This document shows positions 34,175 to 42,208 of a DNA stretch of 64,000 nt, one piece after another. A program made the translations under genes and the position numbers. Origin of the DNA: an uncultured Pirellula sp. (lineage in GTDB: Bacteria > Planctomycetota > Planctomycetia > Pirellulales > Pirellulaceae); contig CAIOHR010000280.1 in the NCBI GenBank assembly GCA_903858115.1, positions 58,152 through 122,151 of the forward strand. The letters run 5' to 3'. Each line of letters starts with the position of its first letter. Position 1 is the stretch's first letter. Below the pieces are notes generated by a model. It saw nothing but the letters and a program-made list of their open reading frames with translations, was not told where the DNA came from and did no database searches.

Positions 34175-35137
34175 TTATCCTCTTGGTTTTGCGAATAAGA
34201 AGTCCCGCATAAAGGACTCAGTCCAATCGGGACCAAACAACTTGCTTAGAAACTTGTTACCTGGACTGCTCTGCATGTGATGATGCTGATACGCCTGGAG
34301 CCTATCCAATGCGTTCTCATCTCTTTCCATGGCAGCTAAGCCGGAACCAACCGATTTGTTGACGAAACCTTTCAAATAGGCGTCGAGATAGACCGTGTAG
34401 CACTCTTCCACTTGATGAAAGCAATCCACAGGAACGTTTCTGGCATAGGTGTAGTTACCCTGCGATGACTCGATCGCCCAAATGGGTGGATCTTCGTTGC
34501 ATGGTAGCCCCGCAAATCTCGGAGCAATACCACCTGTCAATATGGAGGTATCGTCAAGAATAGACGAAGATTCAATCACCGGCGTTTGAACATCCACAAA
34601 CGCTACGCGGACTTCCGTTCCAACTGCAATGAGCTCCGCAGCGAACACGGGCATGTGAGTGGGACGATTAGGAAATACCCATGTATTGATTATCTGATTC
34701 TTCGGACCGTGAATGTACACCATTCGCAGACTGCCGATGGGTCTTGAAGCAACTTGAATGGACCATTGCGACGCATGCAGCTCGATCTTACCATGCAGAG
34801 AATCTCTTCTCAAAAACGCACTAGGTACTAAGTGTGATTCGTCTATTTGATGTTGCATCCTGGACTTCGTTTGGTCAACCAACGGTTCAAACGAGACGTT
34901 CTCCTGGTGAGCGACAGGGGACTTGTTTTTCGACATGATCCGTGAGAAGAAACCCAGCCGACTATGCTCTGTTGCAGGTCGGGAGTAGTATTCTGCTGGA
35001 AAGTAATCTAGTGTGAAGTTTGGATGCATGGCTATCAATCGCAGGTATTCGAATTTGTGCCAGGTCGGAATGATCTCTTGCCGAAACCGAACTCCGGCAA
35101 CATTCGTTGCTGAGTGATCGTCATTTAACTGCTTCAA
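34175..35137 (-). CDS. Ferredoxin-dependent bilin reductase (PcyA/PebA/PebB family)
   Basis: A 320-residue protein. The only early starts are a TTG at 35137 and an ATG at residue 37 (35029), so the N-terminus is uncertain. Family landmarks are: NTWVFPNRPTHMPVFAAELI (151-170, the PxF strand), VRVAFVDVQTPV (D182), the central YTYARNV/YTVYLDAYLKGF region and the C-terminal block YQHHHMQSSPGNKFLSKLFG followed by WTESFMRDFLF (283-315), typical of FDBRs. It would reduce biliverdin to a phycobilin; whether the product is phycocyanobilin, phycoerythrobilin or another cannot be told by eye. The N-terminal 110 residues are longer than usual. It is the first gene of the minus-strand run. Confidence 0.82.
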   Translation of the reverse strand: MKQLNDDHSATNVAGVRFRQEIIPTWHKFEYLRLIAMHPNFTLDYFPAEYYSRPATEHSRLGFFSRIMSKNKSPVAHQENVSFEPLVDQTKSRMQHQIDESHLVPSAFLRRDSLHGKIELHASQWSIQVASRPIGSLRMVYIHGPKNQIINTWVFPNRPTHMPVFAAELIAVGTEVRVAFVDVQTPVIESSSILDDTSILTGGIAPRFAGLPCNEDPPIWAIESSQGNYTYARNVPVDCFHQVEECYTVYLDAYLKGFVNKSVGSGLAAMERDENALDRLQAYQHHHMQSSPGNKFLSKLFGPDWTESFMRDFLFAKPRG

Positions 35138-35292
35138 ATCGCGTCAAAATTATAGAAGGCAATTCGACCACAACTCCAGACCATGTATTTTGAAGGCTTT
35201 TAGCCTCCATGTAAGTGTTAACCTTAGTTACCTGACACCGGCGAATGGATAACATCCTCGCCGGGAGATCATTTGTTTCCATGCAACATAGT

Positions 35293-35310
35293 GTGCAATT
35301 CAGTGCAATA
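35293..35310. promoter_or_regulatory. Direct repeat GTGCAAT-TCA-GTGCAAT between divergent bilin and che genes
   Basis: Two perfect GTGCAAT copies (35293-35299, 35303-35309) spaced exactly one helical turn lie in the 302-bp gap (35138-35439) between the bilin reductase and CheA genes. The second copy is part of CAGTGCAATA (35301-35310), found again at 43933-43942 before the LuxR-type regulator. The pattern fits cooperative binding on one DNA face and could control both directions. A TATAAT (minus strand) lies just before the reductase TTG without a good -35 element. Confidence 0.45.
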
Positions 35311-35439
35311 TCAATTAGCCAGTTCATTTTTGAGGTTCTTTGATGCGAACTATACATCATGCTGTGGTAAGGACAGCTAGCGTTTACGACGATCTCGTTG
35401 ACCGTTTCCACTCAGGCTACATTCGTAGACAAGTACCCA

Positions 35440-38400
35440 ATGGATAACTTTCAAGATACAGAATTGCTTACGGAATTCGTGGCTGAAAGCTTACAAGGGC
35501 TTAGTAGCGTCGAACAGGATCTGATGTCTCTTGAATCAGACAGTGGCAAGGATACAGCACTCGTCAATCGTATTTTCCGTGCCGTTCACTCGATCAAGGG
35601 CACTGGATCGTACATGGGGCTCGATAACCTCGTTCGCCTTAGTCACCTTGCTGAAACACTTCTCGATCAAATAAGAAGTGGGGAAAGACAAGCCACTCCC
35701 GAAGTGACCGATGCCATTCTTGCGGCTGTCGATGATCTGGTTGCTATGCTCAACGCTTCGGATGTCGGCAAGAGCTACGATAGCCAGAACGCAATGGCCA
35801 AGCTCAACAAAATCCTTGGTATATCAACAACAGAAGAATCTTCTCGCCCCAAGACTCCGTCACCCAAGGAAACAACGGCTAAAACAACCGAGTCGAAGCC
35901 GTCATCAGAATCCAATAAGCGCTCCATGATTGAGGATGCGGATCCTGAGCTGTTGGCTGAATTCGTTGTCGAGGGGATACAAGGATTAACAGATATTGAA
36001 TCTGACTTGCTCTCCCTAGAAACAGATGGAAGCACGGATTTCGAATTGGTCAACCGAATCTTCCGGGCAGTCCATACCATCAAGGGAAATGCCACATTCC
36101 TAAAGCTCACCAATCTAGTTGCCGTGGCTCACAAGGCGGAATCTCTCCTTGACCGAGTTAGGGCCGGCACAGAATCGGCGAATGCCGTTGTGACCGACGC
36201 GGTCCTTGCTGCGGTTGATGCGTTAAAGTCAATGCTCCAAACGCCGGATATCGGAGCTAATTTTGATTGCCAAATACCGCTTTCTAAACTAGATGCCGCC
36301 TTGAACGGTAAATCGAATAGTAGCGACTCCGGTTTCTTGAACGAAGACGATGTACTAAAGATTCAGAAGGGAGTGAGCAAGAAGGGAGTCCTATTTCGAC
36401 TCACCTTCGAATTGGAAGCCATTCGGCAAGCCATCGATGTGAAAGAGGGAGTAGTCGTGGGCTTCTCGAGCCTAGGGAAGATTCTTCACAGCTCGATTCC
36501 AATGGAAAAGATCGACAACTTGGCTAGCGGCGTCTGTACCCTTTACTTGGAAACAGTTTTGGCTGCAGACATGCTCTGCGATCATTTTTGCCTCAAAGCG
36601 GATCAGGTTTGCAAGGTTGATGCTTCAACACTTAAAGCGACGAGCCAAAAATCCGCGGAGAATGTCCATGGTAGCAAAGCGTTGCTTCAGGGTTCAACTT
36701 CGGAAAAAGTCGATGAGAAAGCTGACGGTCCGAAGCCTACGATTCCCGCTTCTTCAACGTCCACAACCTCGCCCCAGTCGATCGAATCGAAATCACCTTC
36801 CAAAAGTGAATCCAAAACCGCATCCGATAAGCAAGCTGTCGATCAATCGATGCGTGTTCCTGTTCACATTCTCAACAAGTTGTTGGAGTGGACAGGAACG
36901 ATGGTGATGGCTCGCAATCAACTGATGAACGAGTATGACTTTCGCGGAAATGCAGCATTTAGAACTCTTTCTCAATCCATTTCTGGGGTTCACGAAACAG
37001 TCATTGAAACCCGAATGCAAACTACGGGTTCACTCTTCGAGCGATATCGACGAATTGTTCGAGATCTCTCAAGACAACTCAACAAAGAGGTCGCACTACA
37101 CATCGAGGGAGGCGACCTCGAACTGGATCGAACCATCTTGGAGAGTTTCGCCGATCCGCTTACCCATTTGGTTCGAAACTCTCTGGATCATGCCTTAGAA
37201 ACTCCCGCCGAACGTGAGGCTGCCGGCAAGAATCGCCAAGGCAACATCTACCTGCGTTCGTTTGTTCACAGCGGCGAGATAATCTTAGCAGTAGAAGACG
37301 ACGGCAGGGGCATCTCGGCAGATCGCGTTTGCGAGAAAGCCGTTAGCAAAGGTGTGATAACTCAGGACCAAGCCAATCAACTTTCTGAGCACCAAAAAGT
37401 AATGCTAATTTTCCAGCCAGGCTTCTCTACGAAAGATCAAGCGACCGACGTCTCGGGCCGCGGCGTGGGAATGGATGTGGTTCGAAATAACATCGAATCT
37501 GTGGGTGGTTCTATCGATGTCGTTACAAAAGTTGGGACAGGAACGACATTCTCCGCCATTTTGCCACTCGCGAAAGCGCTAGTGTCCTCCTCATTAACCA
37601 AAGCCCTGGTCATCGAGATCGATGATGAGCAATTCGCGATTCCCGAAACAGCGATAAGCGAAATCATTCAATACGATGAAAAGGCTATCGCAAACATCGT
37701 TCAAGTGGATGGAGAAAACGTTTTTCAACTCAGAGACCAGTTAGTCGCACTTCTCGATCTACGCGGCGCCCTTAGCCTGGACACAAAATGCAACCGGGAC
37801 AAGCAGACATGCTTAGTAATTCTACAGTATCGCAAACATCAGTTTGGCGCCATTGTTGATCGCGTACTCGGGATTCAAGAAATCATCGTTCGCGAAACAC
37901 CGAAGCTATTGGCGAGCTGTGGAGTTTTTTCTGGGCATACCGTCTTAGGCACCGGGCGTGTTTCACTCATTCTTGATATACACGGCCTAGTCAACAAACT
38001 CTCTCTACGGTTTGTTGATCAGAAAAAGGCACCTGAAAACAGGCCACGGAGTACAGACCATTCAGGTACAGTAAAAAACGGTAAAAACCTACTAAAGCAG
38101 AAGATGGTCGTGTTCAGCTATTCTGACAAAGAGTTCTTCGCAATCCCGCTCGAACTTGTTGCAATCATAGAGCGCATTTCTCTTAGTTCCTTGCGAAAAA
38201 TCGGGAACAAGGAGTACTGTCAGATCAAAAATGAAACCGTCTCCATTATGAGGTTGGATTCCTTTCTACCGATCACAGCATTTAATCCAGCGAACCAGGA
38301 TTGCTGCTTGATCCGACCTGCGGCCGTCTCTTTTCCGATTGGGATTCTTACTGGCCCCAACATTACCGTCATCGAAGTTGACGACAACTTTGAATCGAGA

Positions 38401-38907
38401 CTTGACGACAATCAGGGCATTGTTGGCACTTTTCTGCACAATGAAAACTTGGTGATGCTGCTGGATGTGTTCAGTGTTTTCGAGAGACATGCGCCTGACA
38501 AGATTAAGAAGCAGGATGAGAAAACAATCAACGCAAAAATCCTGGTGGCTGAGGATAGTCTATTCTTCCGCAAACTAATAAACCAATACATAACTCGCGA
38601 AGAATGGACCGTGGAAATCGTAGAAGATGGTCTCGAAGCATGGAATAAACTTTGTGCCGAGCCAAATCGCTATGACCTTGTCATCTCCGATATCAACATG
38701 CCACGCATGGACGGCTTCCAGTTGGCGACAAAGATTCGTGAAGACAAGCGGTTTGATGCACTACCTCTGGTAGCACTAACAACACTATCTGACGACCACT
38801 TCCGTGAGAAGGGGTTGAGCCTTGGCTTTGATCGGTACGTCATCAAGATAGACAAGAACCACGTCCGATCTACTGTGGCGGAATGTCTGCAGATCCGCAG
38901 AAAGTAA
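35440..38907 (+). CDS. Hybrid chemotaxis kinase CheA with two Hpt domains, CheW domains and a receiver
   Basis: A 1155-residue protein from the ATG at 35440; the frame opens with TTG at 35398. In order: Hpt1 (H50 in VHSIKGTG), Hpt2 (H212 in VHTIKGNA), a P2-like domain (about 300-390), a Ser/Thr/Lys-rich linker, dimerisation (SMRVPVHILNKLLEWTG), a HATPase domain (LVRNSLDHALE near 578; VEDDGRGI; GRGVGMD), a CheW domain, a second degenerate CheW-like domain, and a receiver with D1084 in VISDINMPRMDG. The receiver's usual KP is replaced by KID. Two Hpts and a fused receiver recall pilus/gliding-type CheA proteins (PilL/PixL) more than flagellar CheA. It is divergent from the bilin operon and starts the chemosensory gene series. 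Confidence 0.93.
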   Translation: MDNFQDTELLTEFVAESLQGLSSVEQDLMSLESDSGKDTALVNRIFRAVHSIKGTGSYMGLDNLVRLSHLAETLLDQIRSGERQATPEVTDAILAAVDDLVAMLNASDVGKSYDSQNAMAKLNKILGISTTEESSRPKTPSPKETTAKTTESKPSSESNKRSMIEDADPELLAEFVVEGIQGLTDIESDLLSLETDGSTDFELVNRIFRAVHTIKGNATFLKLTNLVAVAHKAESLLDRVRAGTESANAVVTDAVLAAVDALKSMLQTPDIGANFDCQIPLSKLDAALNGKSNSSDSGFLNEDDVLKIQKGVSKKGVLFRLTFELEAIRQAIDVKEGVVVGFSSLGKILHSSIPMEKIDNLASGVCTLYLETVLAADMLCDHFCLKADQVCKVDASTLKATSQKSAENVHGSKALLQGSTSEKVDEKADGPKPTIPASSTSTTSPQSIESKSPSKSESKTASDKQAVDQSMRVPVHILNKLLEWTGTMVMARNQLMNEYDFRGNAAFRTLSQSISGVHETVIETRMQTTGSLFERYRRIVRDLSRQLNKEVALHIEGGDLELDRTILESFADPLTHLVRNSLDHALETPAEREAAGKNRQGNIYLRSFVHSGEIILAVEDDGRGISADRVCEKAVSKGVITQDQANQLSEHQKVMLIFQPGFSTKDQATDVSGRGVGMDVVRNNIESVGGSIDVVTKVGTGTTFSAILPLAKALVSSSLTKALVIEIDDEQFAIPETAISEIIQYDEKAIANIVQVDGENVFQLRDQLVALLDLRGALSLDTKCNRDKQTCLVILQYRKHQFGAIVDRVLGIQEIIVRETPKLLASCGVFSGHTVLGTGRVSLILDIHGLVNKLSLRFVDQKKAPENRPRSTDHSGTVKNGKNLLKQKMVVFSYSDKEFFAIPLELVAIIERISLSSLRKIGNKEYCQIKNETVSIMRLDSFLPITAFNPANQDCCLIRPAAVSFPIGILTGPNITVIEVDDNFESRLDDNQGIVGTFLHNENLVMLLDVFSVFERHAPDKIKKQDEKTINAKILVAEDSLFFRKLINQYITREEWTVEIVEDGLEAWNKLCAEPNRYDLVISDINMPRMDGFQLATKIREDKRFDALPLVALTTLSDDHFREKGLSLGFDRYVIKIDKNHVRSTVAECLQIRRK

Positions 38908-38931
38908 ACGAACTAAGAGGTATTCGAAACG

Positions 38932-39411
38932 ATGCAGATCTCAACTTTCAATATAAGAAATGAAGCGTTCGCGATCCACTCGCTTCTAGTAGAAGAGTAC
39001 TTCAGGCCTCTTCCCATTACGAAGGTCCCTGGGGCGGATCCAAGAATTGATGGATTAGTCAACATCCGTGGAAGAACGGCGGTTGTTGTGAATATGCGGC
39101 GTTGTTTCGAAGTTCCAGCAAGGGAATCGACCGCTCACGGTGAAATGATTCTCTTGGAAACGACGCATAGACTGGTGAAAGAAGCCCTGGAAAGCAGACT
39201 CTATGCCTTTGACGAACCCATCGTACTCAACGTAGATTCCGTTTCTCAGATACATCACCTTTTGGATGAGGAAATTCATCCATCACCGCCTCACGTCAGC
39301 CAACCCTTTGTCGATGGCGTCATTCGCGTCCAAGACAAATACTTCACCCTAATCTCGATCCAAAAATTGATCGCATCCCTTCTTCAATCGGAAGCGCAGG
39401 TAATAACATGA
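38932..39411 (+). CDS. CheW-family coupling protein
   Basis: A 159-residue CheW: an N-terminal strand ISTFNIRNEAFAIHSLLVEE, the conserved PGADPRIDGLVNIRGRTAVV and a second half ending FVDGVIRVQDKYFTLISIQK. CheW couples receptors to CheA. It follows the CheA gene by 24 bp, and its stop overlaps the next start as ATGA. Being encoded next to a receptor-like protein without a methyl-accepting domain is odd; see that entry. Confidence 0.88.
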   Translation: MQISTFNIRNEAFAIHSLLVEEYFRPLPITKVPGADPRIDGLVNIRGRTAVVVNMRRCFEVPARESTAHGEMILLETTHRLVKEALESRLYAFDEPIVLNVDSVSQIHHLLDEEIHPSPPHVSQPFVDGVIRVQDKYFTLISIQKLIASLLQSEAQVIT

Positions 39412-41816
39412 TTATCGAACAAAAATCAGAAAACAAATTCAGCATATTCAACTCATTGATCACCAATGACCACCGCGAGTTCTATGAGAAGATCATCAAT
39501 GAGTTAATTGGTGTTTCGCCGATCTGCAATCAAGGCAAATGTACCGCAGCTGCCATCAGCGAAACGGCGACCGAACAAGAACAAATCACGGACCTGATGG
39601 AGAGGGTAGAAACCTTCGCCGCAGAATTGCACGACGGAACAAAAAACTTGTTCGATCAATTCTATGCAGCCAAGGAAGAGTTTTGTCGTTCCATTTATTG
39701 CACCACGGCATATATCAAAATCAATCTGATCGACCGCACCCTTCTGGAACGAACCTGCGATGTGATGTCATGGGCGGCGGAGACTGTCTTTGTCGAAACC
39801 TTGGAACGCATCAATAAGATCAGCCGTGTACTCGACAAACAACTCTTTGAAATGGGTGAGTACCTCGACGCCTCAAAAGCCGCCTTTGAAGTGCCAACGT
39901 TAGAGACGAATTGGACAATGAAGGACATTAGCCAATATGTGGACGATGTTCGAAGCTATCAGTCGCGCAAACTGGAGTTAATGCTGCAATCTGAAGTTTA
40001 TCAATCTTTCAAACAAAAGGTGGATTCCCTTGCGGAACAGCTCGGCAAAGGAAAGAGCCAAGAAGCGACGTTGGCTATGCTCCAGAAGGTGATCAAAAAC
40101 CTGGAAGAAGTACATCAGCTCGTCGCTCAGTCCTGTAGCAGACTGGAGGACATTGGAAGCTCCTACACTCTTTATCGGGATTTAATCATAACCACCACCG
40201 ATGGAATTGTCGTTGCCAACGCGAACTCGAAACGACGTGCAGATGTTCTCGGTCGCTCCGTTGCCGATGAAACATGGTTTACCCGTGCCAAGGACACCGG
40301 AGACACAAATGAATACGCAATTGAAAAGACCAATCGCTCAATCATCGACTCTGGAAACAGCTTGGTGTTTAGTACCTCAATCAAGAGCGCATCCAAAAAC
40401 GACCAAGTCGTAGGTGTGATGGGGGCATTCTTTGACCTCGCCGAAGAAGCTCGCATCATTCTTCAAGATTACATGCCAAAAACGGAAGATGGCGACACCG
40501 CGGAAGGTTGGTACTCATTCTTCACCGATTGCGAGGGAAAGGTCGTTGGCTCGAGCGATCCGAACATCATCGAAGTTGGAGATTATGCCCACTTGCCACG
40601 CGGACATCGAAAACTAACACCAGGGGGAAACATAAGCAGCTACGCAAGCATAGAAGGTAAGGACTCCTCTGTCTTTTCTGCGATGTCCGATGGCTATCTA
40701 GACTACGCCGGTCTGGGATGGAGCTCGCATCTGATTGTTCCCAGCAACGAAATTTTCGCAAGCGAATCCAACTGCCAAATCAATGGGATTAGTCCCGACG
40801 AACTCATGCGATCAAGACTAATCCCAGAGATCAATAAAGACACCTATGTAAAGGTCCAAGACGACAAACAATCAATCAAACTCATTTCGCTGAACGGAAT
40901 TGTGTTTGCGTCCAAACTGGGTAAACGAGGTGTAGCTCTCGGACCGGTGTTCGAAAGAATTACAGAAACCGGCGACTTTGCGACAGCAAAAATGGAAGAA
41001 CTTTTACGTGAAATGGCCTATGGGGAGTTGCGATTAAACTTGCAAACGCTCGAGACCTTTTCCAAACAAGCGATCGATCTGATTGATCGAAACTTATTCG
41101 AAAGATCCGCAGCCATACGCTGGTGGGCAACAGACAAATGTCTTTGGCAAGCACTGGTAGATCCAACGGATGAGAATGTCCAAGCGGCCGGGCGGCGATT
41201 GAGAGACATTAATGGTAGCTATTCGATGTATCGCAACTTGGTTCTAGCCAATCGCATGGGGCGCGTCATTACCGCTTCGAATCCCGAACTTATACCTGAC
41301 ATGAAAGAAGCTCGCGTTGCAGACCATGCTTGGTTTACGAAATCCATGCGATGTAAAAACTTTGGCGAATACGCAGTCCAAGATGTTGGAGAGTCGGAAT
41401 TGGAACGAGGCTCCAGAAGATCTCTAATCTATTCTGGGGCGGTCCGAGCCAATGGAGCTCGCGATGGTGAAATCGTAGGAGTTCTGGGGAGCCTTTTTGA
41501 CTGGGTAACCGAATCAGGCAAGATCCTCAAGACTTGTCTTCCTAAAGATAGAAATGGAAAGCGAATACAGGGTTGCGTTGCTTTCTACGCAAATCGTAAC
41601 TTTGAAGTTATTGAAACCTCCGACCCCCAAATCATTCCACTCGGTGCGACTCCAGAATTGCCCGCAGAGCATCGCGAACTAGCAGCCGGTCAATCTGCCT
41701 CTGGAGTATTCCGTCTGTGCGATCACATTTACATCATGGGTTCCTCGCGTAGCAAAGGCTATCGCGAATATCAGGGGCTCGGCTGGTCCGCTCACATATT
41801 GCGACCTCTTTTTTGA
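39408..41816 (+). CDS. Cytoplasmic tandem Cache-like sensor protein without TM or methyl-accepting domain
   Basis: An 802-residue protein with a clear internal duplication. Half 1 (about 105-445) and half 2 (about 555-802) both run: LIDRTLLERTCDVMSWAAET or LIDRNLFERSAAIRWWATD; SSYTLYRDLII or GSYSMYRNLVL; DETWFTRAKDTGDTNEYAIE or DHAWFTKSMRCKNFGEYAVQ; VVGVMGAFFDL or IVGVLGSLFDW; DYAGLGWSSHL or EYQGLGWSAHI. These are features of Cache-type sensor domains. There is no signal peptide, TM, HAMP or MCP signalling hairpin. Between the halves lies about 60 residues with KLISLNGIVFASKLGKRG, CheW-like in flavour. It overlaps cheW by 4 bp and is probably a soluble ligand-sensing partner of this CheA. Confidence 0.85.
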   Translation: MIIEQKSENKFSIFNSLITNDHREFYEKIINELIGVSPICNQGKCTAAAISETATEQEQITDLMERVETFAAELHDGTKNLFDQFYAAKEEFCRSIYCTTAYIKINLIDRTLLERTCDVMSWAAETVFVETLERINKISRVLDKQLFEMGEYLDASKAAFEVPTLETNWTMKDISQYVDDVRSYQSRKLELMLQSEVYQSFKQKVDSLAEQLGKGKSQEATLAMLQKVIKNLEEVHQLVAQSCSRLEDIGSSYTLYRDLIITTTDGIVVANANSKRRADVLGRSVADETWFTRAKDTGDTNEYAIEKTNRSIIDSGNSLVFSTSIKSASKNDQVVGVMGAFFDLAEEARIILQDYMPKTEDGDTAEGWYSFFTDCEGKVVGSSDPNIIEVGDYAHLPRGHRKLTPGGNISSYASIEGKDSSVFSAMSDGYLDYAGLGWSSHLIVPSNEIFASESNCQINGISPDELMRSRLIPEINKDTYVKVQDDKQSIKLISLNGIVFASKLGKRGVALGPVFERITETGDFATAKMEELLREMAYGELRLNLQTLETFSKQAIDLIDRNLFERSAAIRWWATDKCLWQALVDPTDENVQAAGRRLRDINGSYSMYRNLVLANRMGRVITASNPELIPDMKEARVADHAWFTKSMRCKNFGEYAVQDVGESELERGSRRSLIYSGAVRANGARDGEIVGVLGSLFDWVTESGKILKTCLPKDRNGKRIQGCVAFYANRNFEVIETSDPQIIPLGATPELPAEHRELAAGQSASGVFRLCDHIYIMGSSRSKGYREYQGLGWSAHILRPLF

Positions 41817-41911
41817 GATTGTGAACTCCACATGCCCAATCTAGAACGCCCCCCAAAAGACAACCTTTCAAGAATCGCTTTGCTTTTTTTATCGACTGGA
41901 GAATAACAACT

Positions 41912-42148
41912 ATGGCGAACCCCTGCGATACATGCCCAACAAAAATTTGCTGCAATCCCAAAGGCCCAATCATTGTCGAAGGGGATGTCAATATTGTTGA
42001 CAAATATGGTCGCCCATTATGCCCGGACAAAAAGAAGAAATCGCATGTTCTTTGCGGATGTGGGCAATCACTGAACAAACCCTTCTGTGATGGAAAACAC
42101 AACAAGGCAGGTAGCGATGAAGATGATGACGCAATTAGCGACGAATAG
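41912..42148 (+). CDS. CDGSH iron-sulfur domain protein
   Basis: A 78-residue protein with the CDGSH signature CGCGQSLNKPFCDGKH (C-x-C-x2-S-x3-P-x-C-D-G-x-H), binding a redox-active 2Fe-2S cluster through three Cys and one His. An additional N-terminal group CDTCPTKICC may bind metal or a second cluster. The C-terminus is acidic. GGAG upstream supports the start. Such proteins transfer electrons or clusters. Its place inside the chemosensory series, 95 bp after the Cache protein, hints at redox input, but that is inference. Confidence 0.9.
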   Translation: MANPCDTCPTKICCNPKGPIIVEGDVNIVDKYGRPLCPDKKKKSHVLCGCGQSLNKPFCDGKHNKAGSDEDDDAISDE

Positions 42149-42208
42149 ACTCACTTTTTACCGTTGATCCAATCTTACCATTACGCCCTTTCGAAGCTGA
42201 GATTTGCT

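Noticed and set aside
35121..35411. 96-residue minus-strand ORF in the FDBR-CheA gap
   Set aside because: It overlaps the reductase start and the probable divergent promoters, with irregular composition and no ribosome site.
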